From positions 2,482,230 to 2,546,229 of the forward strand of contig WARS01000007.1 of the NCBI GenBank assembly GCA_008933995.1: a DNA stretch of 64,000 bases, read 5' to 3'. Source of the stretch: Datnioides undecimradiatus. Its lineage: Eukaryota > Chordata > Actinopteri > Lobotiformes > Datnioididae. Within the stretch, counting starts at the first letter, position 1, and each line of letters starts with the position of its first letter. Below the pieces are notes generated by a model, which had not been told where the DNA came from, searched no databases, and worked only from the letters and a program-made list of their open reading frames with translations. This document shows, piece after piece, positions 24,561 to 52,549 of the stretch. A program made the position numbers and the translations under genes.

Positions 24561-26970
24561 AGTTTCAAGGGGAAGGACAATGCTACAGCACATGTTGATG
24601 ACAGTCAGAGTAAAACAATGCTGTTCCATTTTTCTTAGTGATTTCCATGATTCTCTACAAACCATGTTGCAGGGTTTATGATTGACCCAATTGTCCCAAT
24701 ATATCCTCTAATGGAGAGAAGACTGTCTTTCTGACTGCAAAGGCAGGATGCTTCCAGTCATCTGCTTCTAATGGTATTTTACAGGCTTCAGCTTCTCTGA
24801 ACTTAGGCTTTTCTTCAAATCACCGCTGTCAGCTGGTCGTCTGGTGTAGCTGCAGAACAGCCGACTGGATCCTGATGTTTTCATACACAGATGGCATGTT
24901 GATATGTGTATTTGCGTACCCCACCATGTTTCACGTGGGTGTCTTCTAATCGAAGGGACTCGAAGTTGCTCTCAACTAGAAACTCCGCACGTCTGTTTGT
25001 GAAGCGATAGCCTAGAAATCTGTTGAAGGAACTATGAAGAGCAATTAAAACATAAAAACTAACAGCCCACATCACTTCAGGGCCTTTGGCCATTCAACAG
25101 CATTGCAAATGAGGTTAAAGTGTGTTACAACATATGTCTGAACATAACCTGAATAAGCCCAGTGTGAAAACACACTCACGTCACTGCATCCTCTATTTGC
25201 TCTTTTCAGGCTCCTGTGAGTGTGTGGGTGTCTTTCTGTTGTGCGTGTTCAGAACCCATGACCCTGTTTCTATCTGGGGAAAAAGTTATTCTTCTTTTAG
25301 CAGCTGCAAACCCCAGTGACGTACATGGACAGCGAGGTGCTCTCACCTCGTGTTCCCAATCAGCAGCGTTAGCAGGGTATTATTAGCCTGGCAGAGAGCT
25401 TAAAGAAGAAGCAGCAGCTCCATCCAGACCTTATGCTGGATCAAGCAGCAGCTGTGACTCCATCTTTGTTTTCATCCCGACCTCTGACGCTGTGTGTCTG
25501 TTAACATATTACACAGTACGCAGCGCACAGCACACAGGACCCGCACTCCCACACACTAATCTGAAGACATATTCATAGCCTCACTGGGTTTCTGCACACT
25601 CATATCCAGAGCCATGTAAGCTGCCAGGTTATGATTTCATTTTCAGCTGGCAACTTTATCCTCTCCTCCTTCTTTCTTCTCACTGTACATCTAAAGGAAA
25701 TTTGAATTTGAACTTGGATTCTTGAGTGGTCCGAACCACCGCCATTCGACCTCTGTATATCAGTGTTTTGTTCTTTTGTGTGGATGTCTTAGCTGACCTT
25801 CACAATTAACGGTTGATCAGCAGCAGTGAATGGGTCTTTTTTTCTGTGCTAATTGTTCTTAGCTGCTGGTGGTACGCTCTGCCGCTGACAGACGTTATAG
25901 TCTGCATGAGGATGTGCATTGTTTGTCACTTCACTGTTGACAGATACTTGCACAAATATCCCATTCACAGTGACACATTTACCTTTACACCCACCCGTGC
26001 AATACGTCAGAGATAACATATGACTTATTAGACAGAACCAACACAGATGGTCTGCAATTGTAATAGAATTATTTTCTCTTCCTGACGGTAAGTTTTTGTT
26101 TGTATCTAGGCCATGGGTTGCATACACAACAGTTAGCCCTACCGTATATCAGCAAACACCTATTGACTACATAAAGATATAGTTATGATAGTGTCCTGAG
26201 CTTAAATTGAAGTCAGCCTCCCTCTGTGTGCCGTGTTGAAAACTTACTTGCATGCACTTTCAACACGGCAGCTGTGTCACAACCTTTGTCATATTTCAGC
26301 CAGCGGGGTCAGAAATAAGCAATGTATTACAGGAATCCTGTAACTGCCATGGTAAAACTCCCTTTCTTTGTAACGGCAGAGAAACCCGAACAGCTGAGCT
26401 GCAAATTTCAGATTTTGTCATTTTGATAGTCAACCATTCGAGTGTTTTATCCAGCGATGTGAAGGTGTTGAAGTGGTGTGCTGTATGTGAGAGCAGCTCA
26501 GTCGTGCAGAGATTAAATTCTGCTCTGGACACGAGTGCTTCAGTCGTGTATGCAGATGGCTGTTAACAGTGAAGTGTTCCCGCATATTTATTGGAAGCGT
26601 TTAAGCATCTTGTTTATGTCTGAGAGGTAAAATGTGTGTTATGTAAAGTAAAATGTGAATCATCACCTCTGTGGCTCCACATACTGGAGAAGTAGCTAAA
26701 AAAACCAAACCCTGGATGCGGCAGCCTAATGTAATGTCTGTACTCGTGCAACAGACAATCTCATTTTCTCCTTATCGCTCTATCCTGTACAGGCCTGCGG
26801 CAGTGATCAGTTGACTCACACTGAGACAGATGGAAACTTAGACAAAACCAGAATTACAGCTTTGCAGCTGTTTGCCTCCAACAGCCAGTCAAGTTGCAGT
26901 GTGCGCGCATGTCTGTACAGACTGATATATAATATGCAGTAAAGACTTGAAGAGACTGAGAGAATGTAAT
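24051..26970. other. Intergenic spacer, nothing recognised
   Basis: The longest open frame here (minus strand, 24.16-24.67 kb) runs through the CA microsatellite and has no domain. No splice-bounded exon was recognised. Confidence 0.5.
24520..24559. repeat. (AC)20 microsatellite
   Basis: Uninterrupted AC run. Confidence 0.95.
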
Positions 26971-26971
26971 T

Positions 26972-27182
26972 ACTGCAATGTCATTTGGCAGATGCTTTTA
27001 TCCAAAGCGCCATACATATAGAATAAGTACAAGGAGACTAATGCATTCGTATACCCGTGGAACAGCCATGGGGAGCAGTTTAGGGGTCAGTGTCTTGTCC
27101 AAGGACAGATCAGCAGGAGGCGGGGATCAAACCAGTGTTCTGATGGATGGTCAACCCGCTCTACCACTGATCCACAGCCGTC
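26972..27182 (-). mobile_element. tRNA-derived SINE
   Basis: Read on the minus strand, the 5' part carries RNA polymerase III internal promoter boxes at tRNA-like spacing: A box TGGATCAGTGGTAGAGCGGG (27174-27155) and B box GGTTTGATCCC (27133-27123). It is followed by a body containing GTCCTTGGACAAGACACTGAC and a tail with GCGCTTTGGATAAAAGCATC at about 27010-26990. All of these are hallmark phrases of a widespread teleost SINE. The A box, B box and tail fix the orientation; the exact ends are approximate. Confidence 0.85.
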
Positions 27183-27189
27183 CAATACC

Positions 27190-28180
27190 TGAAGTATTCC
27201 TTTTTTTGAAATGGCCCTCATCACTGTCACGGATGAGCTGATCCACCGTTTAGTTAAACTCATAATATTGAGTCTAACTGAACATTTGTGACAGATTTGG
27301 AGAGATTCCCCTCAGACGTGCCTGAGATATCCATGAGGTCACAGTGACCTTGACCTGGGGGAGAGATTCCTGTTCCTGAGGGGCCACATTCATATCATGT
27401 TCATGATATCATGAAACTAAGTTTATAATCCCTGTGGGACTACTGGCATGGCAGTCCTTGTGTACCAGCAGGCGTCCACGAGGACACGAGCTAAATTCAG
27501 ATGACCACGAACAAAGATTCAGTTCAGACGCAATAATAAACACCATAATGAGATGAAGCGTGAGCACAGTCCACATGGATTCATCACCCGCTGACATAGT
27601 TCCCAAAACAACATCCAACACATGCGAACACACTGTGTCGTACATGCTGCTCTGATCAGATGACATGGTGGAATGAGGCATGCAAAGGAAGCAGAGAAGA
27701 GTCTCTTGACATGAGAAACTCATCCCCATGGTAACTGCAATAAAAGCAATTACTATACAAACCTCATGCTGCACACCAGGAGTGTTTGACCCGGACTTTA
27801 GAAGTTTGTCATCAGTTTTGTCATATTTTCAGCTCAGGGTATTCAGTCTCAAACTCTCCTTTCTCGTTTACTCCGCCGTAATTGCCGTGCTTATGCCTTA
27901 CACACAGCAGGTGGCAAACTGCCTTACTAAAGACAGGGTTTCCTAATCCAGTCTGCATGGACAGTTGACCGATAAAGCAATCCTCCACCTTGTAATAAAG
28001 TACAGATTAGTGGTGAGTGTAGTTTATTTAAGCTGATAACATTAGAGTAAGAAAAGCACAATCATGCATAAGCTGTGTGTGACATTCATTCACGGAGCAC
28101 CATGATCTTGGCTGCTCAGTCAGTTTGGATGGATGATCTTACCCTGTCATTGCTTCCACTCGCCTGTTTGGATCTTGACT
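27190..28180. other. Intergenic spacer, nothing recognised
   Basis: A minus-strand open frame of 121 codons (27.41-27.77 kb) is present but shows no known domain. It could belong to the retroelement relic that follows. Confidence 0.4.
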
Positions 28181-28985
28181 TGACAAACTAGACGACCGAT
28201 CATGCTGGTATCCAGTTATTTCCTGGGATGCTTTCATTGCTGATAATGACAGTGTCATTGACCTTGAGGTTACTTTGCCACTTCTGTCCAGCACAGCGGT
28301 TCAGGAGATACTCTTTGTTCCATGGTAGAGCAGCTCTAAACATCATCAAGGTAAGATGGTTAGGTGTTGATAGCTGCTTTTCGATAATTGATTACATCCA
28401 ATGTTATTTGAAGACAGTGACAATGACATGGCTTCCATTGTGCCAGAGGTTTGTTTATACCGCCTTTGACGAGGCCAGTGCTGATGGACCATGTCATCCA
28501 ATTAACAGTCCTACCTCACAGACCTGAAGTAGTGATAACCTGTGATAACACCTGCTGGTGTTTAGGTGTTTAGGGTGAGGCCACAGTGATGTTCTTTCCC
28601 CAGCTGAGATACAAGTTTTAGCTTTACTGGTTGATGGTTCCTAACTCATCTTCAGCAATGAATCATCTGAATCACCCTGTCTGTCAGGAGATGATAGGCA
28701 AGGACTTCTCTCTGTGACAGCTGAGCGCTTCTTTGTTGCATCTGCTGGTCTTTGTCTCCAGTCCTCCTTCGATGGAGTTGGATGGCAATGACAGCAGGTG
28801 CCACAGGTGTGTCGCCTTTTACAGCCTTCGGAGATATGTCCTCCAAAAGAGAAGCAACTTTCCTGGATGAATACATTTTTATCCTCCATGGTCTTTGGCA
28901 CAAAGGCGGAGTTCTGGCAATGCGAGTCTCTCCGGTGGAGCAAACATTCATCCACAGTGTTGTAAGTTTAATACCGCATTTCAAG
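28180..28985 (-). mobile_element. BEL/Pao-like LTR retroelement relic, internally rearranged
   Basis: On the minus strand a frame starting at 28955 contains a gag-type zinc-knuckle region at about 28856-28776: CFSFGGHISEGCKRRHTC, then GTCCHCHPT, a Cys/His pattern of the BEL/Pao type (the second knuckle Cys is replaced). Farther along, at about 28290-28210, the peptide KVNDTVIISNESIPGNNWIP resembles the BEL/Pao integrase C-terminus (VGDVVLIxDxxxPRxxWPLG). Only about 500 bases separate gag from integrase end, so protease, RT and most of the integrase are gone. No LTRs were identified. Confidence 0.5.
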
Positions 28986-29689
28986 CTTCCAATGCTTTAA
29001 ATCAGCTATGAAATATGACATACTGCTCATCCCACAGCATCTGTCTCAGCGTGGTGATCGCTGAGCAGCTGCAGCGGGACGCAGGAAATCAAAGAAGACT
29101 GACTGCAATTAGTTGATGGTGATCAATGATGAACTGAAGATGCATGTATTGTGGTTTTGTGATTAGAGGTGACCAAGTCATTCTTATTTTCATTATTGAT
29201 TAACATATTGATTTTCTCGGCAGAAATCATTTAGTCTGTAAAATGTGAACGAGACTTCAAGACGACGGCCGTGCTAGCATCTCTGTGAGGGTGACGCTTT
29301 GCTGACACGTAAGTATGCATGTATCATATTTACCATAATTACAACTTAGTTTTTTATATCTTAACACAAACATTTTATGCATTTTTCATTATATCGTTTT
29401 TTAATCATTAAAATATATTTTAAAAATTGTCCGTTGGCAAATTGTATTCTATCATCTGCTGTGTTTTACGTTGTATCACCATCATTTAATGACTTTTAAG
29501 TAAACTGTATCTGTAAAATTTCTATTCCAGCTTCAGGATGTGGTATTAATACATTTGTTGTGTGTTTTCTGTGGGATCCTTCTGTGTGTTGACGCTCTAT
29601 TTTAGTAGCCACACGTCACAGAGGTTGTTTTCACTACGGCGACAAAAACTGTGCTCCACTTACCTGCTTAAGTCCCTTTTGTCCCCGTT

Positions 29690-30150
29690 TTCCAAAAGCC
29701 TGCAGGCACGGGAAGAAGGATGAGAGTCGAGGAAGCGGGAGGGAGGAAGGGAAGAGTGCGGCTCTGCATGGACGGAAAGAGATAGATGTAGTGCACGAAC
29801 GCAGCGCCGGGCCGTTACATATGACCTTCTATAAATCAAATTGTCTGTCTGTTTAAGGTCAGAAACTTCCCCCCGCCTCCCCCTCCACTCCCCTCCTCAT
29901 CCTCCCATAAATGGCTCTCCAAATCACTCGCTGCCTGCCACAGTAATTCAGTCCTGAGTGGGGTCATTCTCCGCCAAAAACACCTGCACCGTGCCATCTC
30001 TTGTTCACTGTCAACCTCGTCTTTCAGTCAAAAGACTCTAATATCCTGGGAGCCTGTACTCATTCACCCTGGTTTTTGGCCCTCCGCTTTCTTCCTTGTG
30101 ATGTATCGATCGAGGCCGGTGCCACTTATTCCCCTCTCGCTCTCCTCTCC
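29690..30150. promoter_or_regulatory. GC-rich patch with perfect CArG box; candidate regulatory element
   Basis: A C-rich, CpG-containing stretch stands out from AT-rich surroundings (29.3-29.5 kb is strongly AT-rich). It contains CCATAAATGG at 29905-29914, a perfect CC(A/T)6GG serum-response-factor site, and the palindromic E-box-like CATATG at 29818-29823. No reading frame of note crosses it. A promoter or enhancer role is inference. Confidence 0.3.
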
Positions 30151-30794
30151 CGGCCCTTCCTGTGACCTAAATTCCCCTCTGTGTGCTCATTAATTAGCTG
30201 ATGCAAGTCTGCGTTCCCCAGGGAGGGTGGGAGATTGAAAAAGCTCATTATAGGACACATCAATAAGGAGGGATTAATCATCCATTGGTATGTGCGATCC
30301 CCCGCTCTGTGCGTGCATGTGTGTGCGGTAAACAAGCCCACAGGTGTGATGGCGTTTATGATAATCTCTGTTTTCAGTCTCAGAAAGAACAACGTTTACT
30401 CATCCTGTTGCACCGGCCACGTCTCACTCGTGGTCTCTTGGGTTTGGAGTTGAGCGTATGGCAGTGTGCTGCAGAAAGAAGAGCGATTCCAGCCTGGGGA
30501 CTGCAACACCCCCCAAGGGGATTCCACAGTAAACCTGAGGGGTGACAAAATAATTCAGAATGGATAGAAAAGAGAGAAAATTCAGTTTTACAGTTTATTT
30601 TTCCTTATGTAACACTACTTACTTTCAGATCTCTAAGCTCCTAACTATAAAAAGGTCAGTTTCATGTCTTCACAAAGGCTGTAACAACTGATAAGAGCTC
30701 ACAGGTACGCTGCACTCAACCAAATGCACCGTGAAGTTTAATCAGCACGTCTGCAAAACAGCTTCAGTACCTGATGTAACCTTATCCAGAACCT

Positions 30795-31073
30795 TTATTG
30801 CAAGGATTTGTTGAAATCTGCCAACCACTGGTCGCCTTCAGTGAAATCCTCCTCTTGCTGGTGCATCTCTGGAGGAGGAAGGTGCTTTATTAAAGTTTGA
30901 AGCAGGCAAAGATTCAGGGTGCGGCACCTCTGCAGGGTGGATACTCCACCGACTCCGGGGCGCTCCCTCTGAAGGGTGTTTAATGTTGAAGGCAACCGGT
31001 GGAACCATTTCCTCATTGTTTGATATTTTATTAATTTCCTCAATGATGCTGTATTTACGCAAGGGAGTCATTA
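30795..31073 (-). other. Doubtful small reading frame / possible terminal exon
   Basis: Two overlapping minus-strand frames are open. One starts at 31071 (MTPLRKYSIIEEINKISNNE then EMVPPVAF..., 77 codons). The other starts at 31043 and ends at 30795 (ending GDQWLADFNKSLQ, 82 codons). The second stop is TAA inside AATAAA (30799-30794), so a stop codon and a canonical poly(A) signal coincide. I recognise no family in either frame, an in-frame stop lies upstream of the first ATG, and no clear splice acceptor is seen. It could be a small fish-specific gene, a last exon, or chance. Confidence 0.2.
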
Positions 31074-33370
31074 ACGTATGATCTCATCAGGAAACGCCTG
31101 CGGGCTGCAGCGCTCGACAGATTTATGTATTCTGGTGTTAACTCAAGGAAAACTTCCCTGAGTTAGACGTCCCCGCTACAACCTGTCACTCCTCTGACGG
31201 CGCTCTTTCAAGTAAACTACACAGGTGAAATATTGCAAAAACAATGAGCTGATTAATTATTTATTTGCAAAGTCTGACAAATGATTTGTCGCTTTAGTGA
31301 TTCGTCAAGCTAAGGTTTCTGGCCCCAGCTTCTCTAATGTGAAAATCTGCTGATTTGGACACTGCAGCTGACAAAACAAGCAAGAAGAAGACACCTCTGG
31401 GAACTAAAGTGACTCATCACAACTCATTTAAGACCGAACGCATCAGAAAACTCATCAGGAGATTAACCAAAAATGAAAATAATCCCAACCCGAAGCTCCA
31501 AATGCTCATTTTCACTTCAACTCATTTGCACGATGGCAAATCAGAAAAATGAAAGACGCAGAGAATACACAAGAAATAGTGGTTTATTAGTAACATATGA
31601 TTATCAAAACAACATTTATCAAAGAACATAAATATAGACAAGCATGTGACGTCGTACAGTACAGGCTTCCTGGTAAACTTCATTCACGGCTGTGGTCTAA
31701 TCACAGAATGAAAGCCGAATGAGGGCACGAGTGGTTGTTTTGTCATATGGGTCGTCTAAGGCTTTGTTGCATTAACTTCATGGCAACGTTCCACACATTA
31801 TGTAAGCGCTCCATCCATCGCCACGTCCCATTTAATAAAGTAGAAACATTCATTCTGCCAGACGGTTATTTACTGTGCTCGGTTTTTGGAAACCACCCAA
31901 AAGTAAAAAAAAAAAAAAAAAGACACCAGTGCAAACAAACACCATGACCTCATCGGTAAAAGGCGAATGCTCTCCTGTCCCTGTCTCGCTCACGTGGGAT
32001 CCACGCGGTGTTTAACACTGGGCTTCTCCTACTGTTCTAAACACGTAAGGCTGCAGGCACCGTGGCACCAGCATTAGCTGAGATCACAGCCTAATACAGG
32101 AGCCTGATGGGGTGCTCTATGAAAACAAAACATAAAACGTTGCATTGATGTGGTAATAATCAGCGTCTGACTTAGCAATTGGACAGCCGATGTTAGCTGA
32201 CTGTAGGTGTACTGGGATTTTAATGATGCCCGATGAGTTCTGACTCAATATCTCAACAGAAAAGTGTCCCACTCAGTGTGTTTTGGTCACGGCTCTCCAT
32301 AGAACCGATGTAAGGGATCCTAGTCAGAAATGTTTGCTGCTGGGCATTGTTAGAGCTCTGCTTTCCAGGAATTACTTCATATTACACTGAATATCTTTGG
32401 GTTTGGGACAGTTTGTCACACAAAAAGTACAATTTAAAGGTGTCTGGTAATATACAGACCAATATATTAGTTAATTAACTGCACACAAATCACCGTGTTA
32501 ATCAGTCATCATTAGTTGCAGCCATAGTTGTGATTGAGATTAACTTAAAGATGGTATAGTGTCATACAGGCAGGCATGTTAAACAAGGTTTATGTGGTTT
32601 CTGAAGAGTTAAATTGTGCATTGCGTTGCATTTCTGGAATTATCCATGGATTGTCCATCTGTTGTGACACATGGAGGAAACCATCTAGGGCTTAAATTGT
32701 TTACATTCTTGGCTAAAATATGATCATTTACAATTCTTCTTTTTTTTTTTTTGACAATAATACACGTGATCATCTTCCTGGCAGGTTGCAGAAAACTGAA
32801 GAAGTAGACCCACACGACGGAAAAGGAGAAGCTGAAACACGTGAAAAGACATGCAGAGGAACTTCCTGTGCTGAACTGCAGAAACTGGACCGGAGCCTCT
32901 GAGTTCAGCCAACAGCTCCACAGTGTCTGCTGCTCCGTCTGTGGGCGACAGACTCAAGCCAGGAAACAGATGAGAGGGGAGAGGGGACGGGGGCCGGGGG
33001 ACGGGGGCTGTCTCGCCAACTGAGAGGGAAACTAGCTCTTTGAAGTGCAGTCATTACTTCTCTCCATGTTCGGGACGCACTGGCTACGACTGAGCCACGG
33101 CAGCGGAGCACGCCGCTTGTTCCGTGTACTGGTGAGCATCATTACAGACACTCAGCGCACAAAACATCGCAATACGACAACACACACCGTTGTGTCCACA
33201 TGTAAGTTTAGTCAGAGAGAGTGAGGGTTTGCTCTGATCAGCTGAGCTCAGGAACAAAACACTGTGTCCACAGCAGCTACACCTGTAGGCTGCAGTCCTG
33301 TACAACCGTGCTGCCGTGCTGAGTCCACTTTTATGATTTCAATAATTAGCTTTCTCTTTTGACTATTCCC
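31074..33370. other. Intergenic spacer, nothing recognised
   Basis: Includes an A17 homopolymer at 31905-31921 and a poly-T tract at about 32740-32752. No exon or RNA gene was recognised. Confidence 0.5.
31905..31921. repeat. Poly(A) run
   Basis: Seventeen consecutive A. There is no obvious retroposed gene upstream of it. Confidence 0.9.
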
Positions 33371-33582
33371 AGAGGTGTGAACCACGCTGGGGCTTCAGCA
33401 CTGAGGCCACAGCTGCCAGTGTTGCATTATATTCATACAGTGACTGTGTGTCTAATACTCTGCCCCGTCGTGTGCGCACAGTGGGAGGGCAGAGCATTAG
33501 ACACCGCTCTCAGCGTGACGCAGGACGGCAGCGCCTTTAACTGTGGCCTCAGCAACAAACATCACTGTGGTTACACGTTTCT
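33371..33582. repeat. Long imperfect inverted repeat (fold-back element)
   Basis: Two arms of about 100 bases mirror each other around about 33476. Matching blocks from outside in: AGAGGTGTGAACCAC (33371 on) with GTGGTTACACGTTTCT (ending 33582); CTGAGGCCACAG (33401-33412) with CTGTGGCCTCAG (33541-33552), exact; and GTGTCTAATACTCTGCCC (33448-33465) with GGGCAGAGCATTAGACAC (33487-33504), one mismatch that is a G-U wobble in RNA. The intervening parts have diverged. It is probably an old MITE or fold-back transposon. Confidence 0.8.
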
Positions 33583-35100
33583 GACACTGTAACCATAACT
33601 GAACATTAAGAGCTTGGTGCAGGTAGGTGTGGTGTTAAGGCAGGTAGCGTACAGGTGTAACTAACGCAGGGGCCCCTCTCTGTGCGTATCCAGCCACGCA
33701 AATGTTTGATTTTGTCTGCCCAAGTTTCAAAATGTCCTTTTCTGGAGTTAATGCCACTGTTCATTATGCTCTCACTGTTGATGGACTACATCAGGCACTA
33801 CTGTCTGTACACTGGAACTGTACCAAACAACATTTTACAGAGAAATCAGTTCGTTTTTAACACTTAATGCTTAGTTTTACATTTTAAAAATTCAGCGGCG
33901 CCTGCTCGTGAGCTCTCATCAGAGTTTAGAGCTTGAATACAGAGCAGCTGTGAGCATGTCGGTTGAAATCTGATTCTGGATTTCAGATTTTTTTCTTTTT
34001 CCTTTCTGATCTCTACGCTCTTTAATCGTCTTTGGATGTGCTGTTTTATTAATGCAGCCTTTTACTGTGGAGCGCGGCGTAACTTCCCAGGGCTGGCCAT
34101 GTCAGAACGTGGGCCGATCATCTCCAAACGACCCATCTAAAGCTATCCAGCCAACAGAAGGGCACTAAACGCTATTTAGCTCAAACACATCAAACCTATG
34201 TAAGTGTGAACCAACATTTAGAGTTTTCACCAGGGCTCGTGGTGCAAATATTTCATGGAAATAGTATCCGCTCACCTCTCCTGCCTTCTATCTTCCACTG
34301 TGCTGATGTGACTCATGTAAAGCCACAGGAAGTAATCGTGACTCTCTCAATATGAGAAATGATGCGATACATAGCTGCTCTGGTAGAAGTGGAATGCATA
34401 GGATTTGCAGCTGAGCGACTGTGACGCTGCCTGTATTCGCCTTTTTGGGGGGGACTGTGCGTTTATTACGTCGGCCGCACAGCTGAGGAGGCCGGCACAC
34501 GGAGGGCAAATGCTAATCACTGTCATATTGACAGCCTCGGGGGCGGGGAATGGGTTTCTGAGTTATGTGGGGGTAAAGAGAGGCAGGTAAACACAGGCAG
34601 GTTAAACTGCGGTGACCTGTTCAGGGCAGAGTTGATTAGAACTGTCTTCCCTTAATGAGACTGTTTGGAGAGGACGTCCTGGGTTGACGGCGTGTCCAGA
34701 GAACTGTCGGAGGCAGCGGGGGACTGAGGGTGGCTGCTGGCGACTGAGCTCATGTGACGGGCTTCAAGCTCTTCATCCTGAGAACAGGAAGCAAGTGTTA
34801 TTTATCAGCGAAGAGACGCAGAATACACTTCATCAGCAACAGCAGCTTGAAAGGCGTCACAGTAACACATCGTAATACACGACCGCTGTCTAATTCGGCT
34901 GTTTTCTATTTGCTGTTCCATCTTGACCTTTTTGTTTCGTTAGCCGCAGTTTAAAACAAAGCAGTCGGACCGAGAGGCTCCTGACCTTTGAGGCCGTTTT
35001 AAAAATTGATCACAATGTCTTCATTAGCAGCCTGAGCCTGGGCTCTGGCAGCTTTCTAAGCTGTGTCGTGGTCTTTACAGCAGCAGCTGCAGTTTAAACC
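33583..35100. other. Spacer downstream of pnpla7, nothing recognised
   Basis: Non-coding sequence between the fold-back element and the presumed pnpla7 poly(A) site. Confidence 0.5.
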
Positions 35101-35103
35101 TGT

Positions 35104-35109
35104 TTTATT
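35104..35109 (-). terminator. pnpla7: Candidate pnpla7 poly(A) signal
   Basis: AATAAA on the minus strand, about 475 bases beyond the pnpla7 stop codon. It is the first canonical hexamer I noted downstream, giving a plausible 3' UTR length. Use of this site is inferred. Confidence 0.4.
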
Positions 35110-35581
35110 CACAGGCCTAACGCTGCTCCGTTACGCACTTTGCAGCTGCGCTTGCCGGTTAAACCCGGTGACTCCGGTAGCCTGAAATCTTTCGTGGACT
35201 GGAATATGGAAAATAACATTCAAAGTTTAATCAGACCTTGGCTTAACTACAGAAAATCCCCTTATTTTCAGCTCAAAGTCAAAGCCGCGCAACTTTCTCA
35301 GGCCCTGCTCCTTAACTAGAACTGAAACATATCATCTTAGTTTAATTAGGTCACCCCGGAGTGTCGGCCAATTAATTTTAGAATCTATTTTATAGTATTA
35401 TTGATCACTTTTAAAGCGTGAATTGGCCTGGCTCCAGGATCAACTTTAATCTCTTTTTTGTAAAATCGCCAACAAGACGCTTCGGACTTTCCCAAGGTTG
35501 GGATCTAAGAAGAGCGATCGTGCCAAACAATAGTACAAATGTGTCCTGTGGCGTGAAAAGCTAAAGCTGCAGAGGTGACTG

Positions 35582-51925
<16,344 letters not shown>

Positions 51926-52356
51926 CCTGTAAAAGACGGCACGAATGCGTATAAATGCTACACCTGTAAACCAGATGGTGAAGTTTGGGTCAAATCAGAG
52001 TCGGCAGCCTGAAATTTCCCTGAGGGCTCACGAGCTGTTGAAAGGGAAACTGAAAAGAGGAACGTGGATTTACTAATAATCCGCATTTTCCGCCGTGCGC
52101 ACTCATCAGCTGGTTTCGTGCTAACAAACGGCAAGTTGCTATAAATATACAGCGACAATAAAACTGGCGGCTTGATTTCAAGGTGCCGAGTGATACAGAC
52201 TTAGCTAACGTTGTAGCTATAGGTTAGCTAAAACGACACTAGCTAGCAGCTGTCTGACTAATGTTATCAGTCTTACTAGTAATTCTAAATAACCAGACAA
52301 ATAAAGTCAACTTCACGTCTATGAGACTGTCAGCGGACAGAAAACACTCGGCTTAC

Positions 52357-52440
52357 TTCTGGGGGATGTTGGATACGCTCCTTTAGTCGGCCAACATCGC
52401 CAAACAGGCGATGGAGCAAAGTTAGCAAGTAGCTAACAAA
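52357..52440 (-). other. pnpla7: pnpla7 5' untranslated exon (5' end approximate)
   Basis: A good donor (AGAA then GTAAGC) ends this exon at 52357 and pairs with the acceptor at 51929-51927 just before the start codon, removing a 430-base intron. The exon contains a five-codon upstream frame, ATG TTG GCC GAC TAA (52397-52383). The transcription start is not determinable here; I set the 5' end just inside the promoter motifs. Confidence 0.55.
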
Positions 52441-52465
52441 GTTTTCTGTATGCTGTCACTTGCTT

Positions 52466-52549
52466 GGCCCCGCCCGTATTTCTACGTCAAACCAATAGAG
52501 TTCTTGATATCTGCTGTTGCCTTGGTACCGTTGAAAGCTTTTGTCCAAT
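52466..52549 (-). promoter_or_regulatory. pnpla7: pnpla7 promoter region: GC box, CRE half-site, two CCAAT boxes
   Basis: Upstream of the untranslated exon lie CCCCGCCC (52468-52475, GC/Sp1-type), TACGTCA (52483-52489, CRE-like), CCAAT (52492-52496) and a second CCAAT (52545-52549), all on the plus strand and hence inverted relative to pnpla7. This is a typical TATA-less housekeeping arrangement. The function is inferred. Confidence 0.5.

Noticed and set aside
24156-24665. 169-codon minus-strand frame
   Set aside because: Runs through the CA microsatellite (reading as CVCVCV) and has no domain.
27123-27174. Functional tRNA gene
   Set aside because: A and B boxes are present, but the flanks do not form an acceptor stem and the surrounding sequence is the body of a tRNA-derived SINE.
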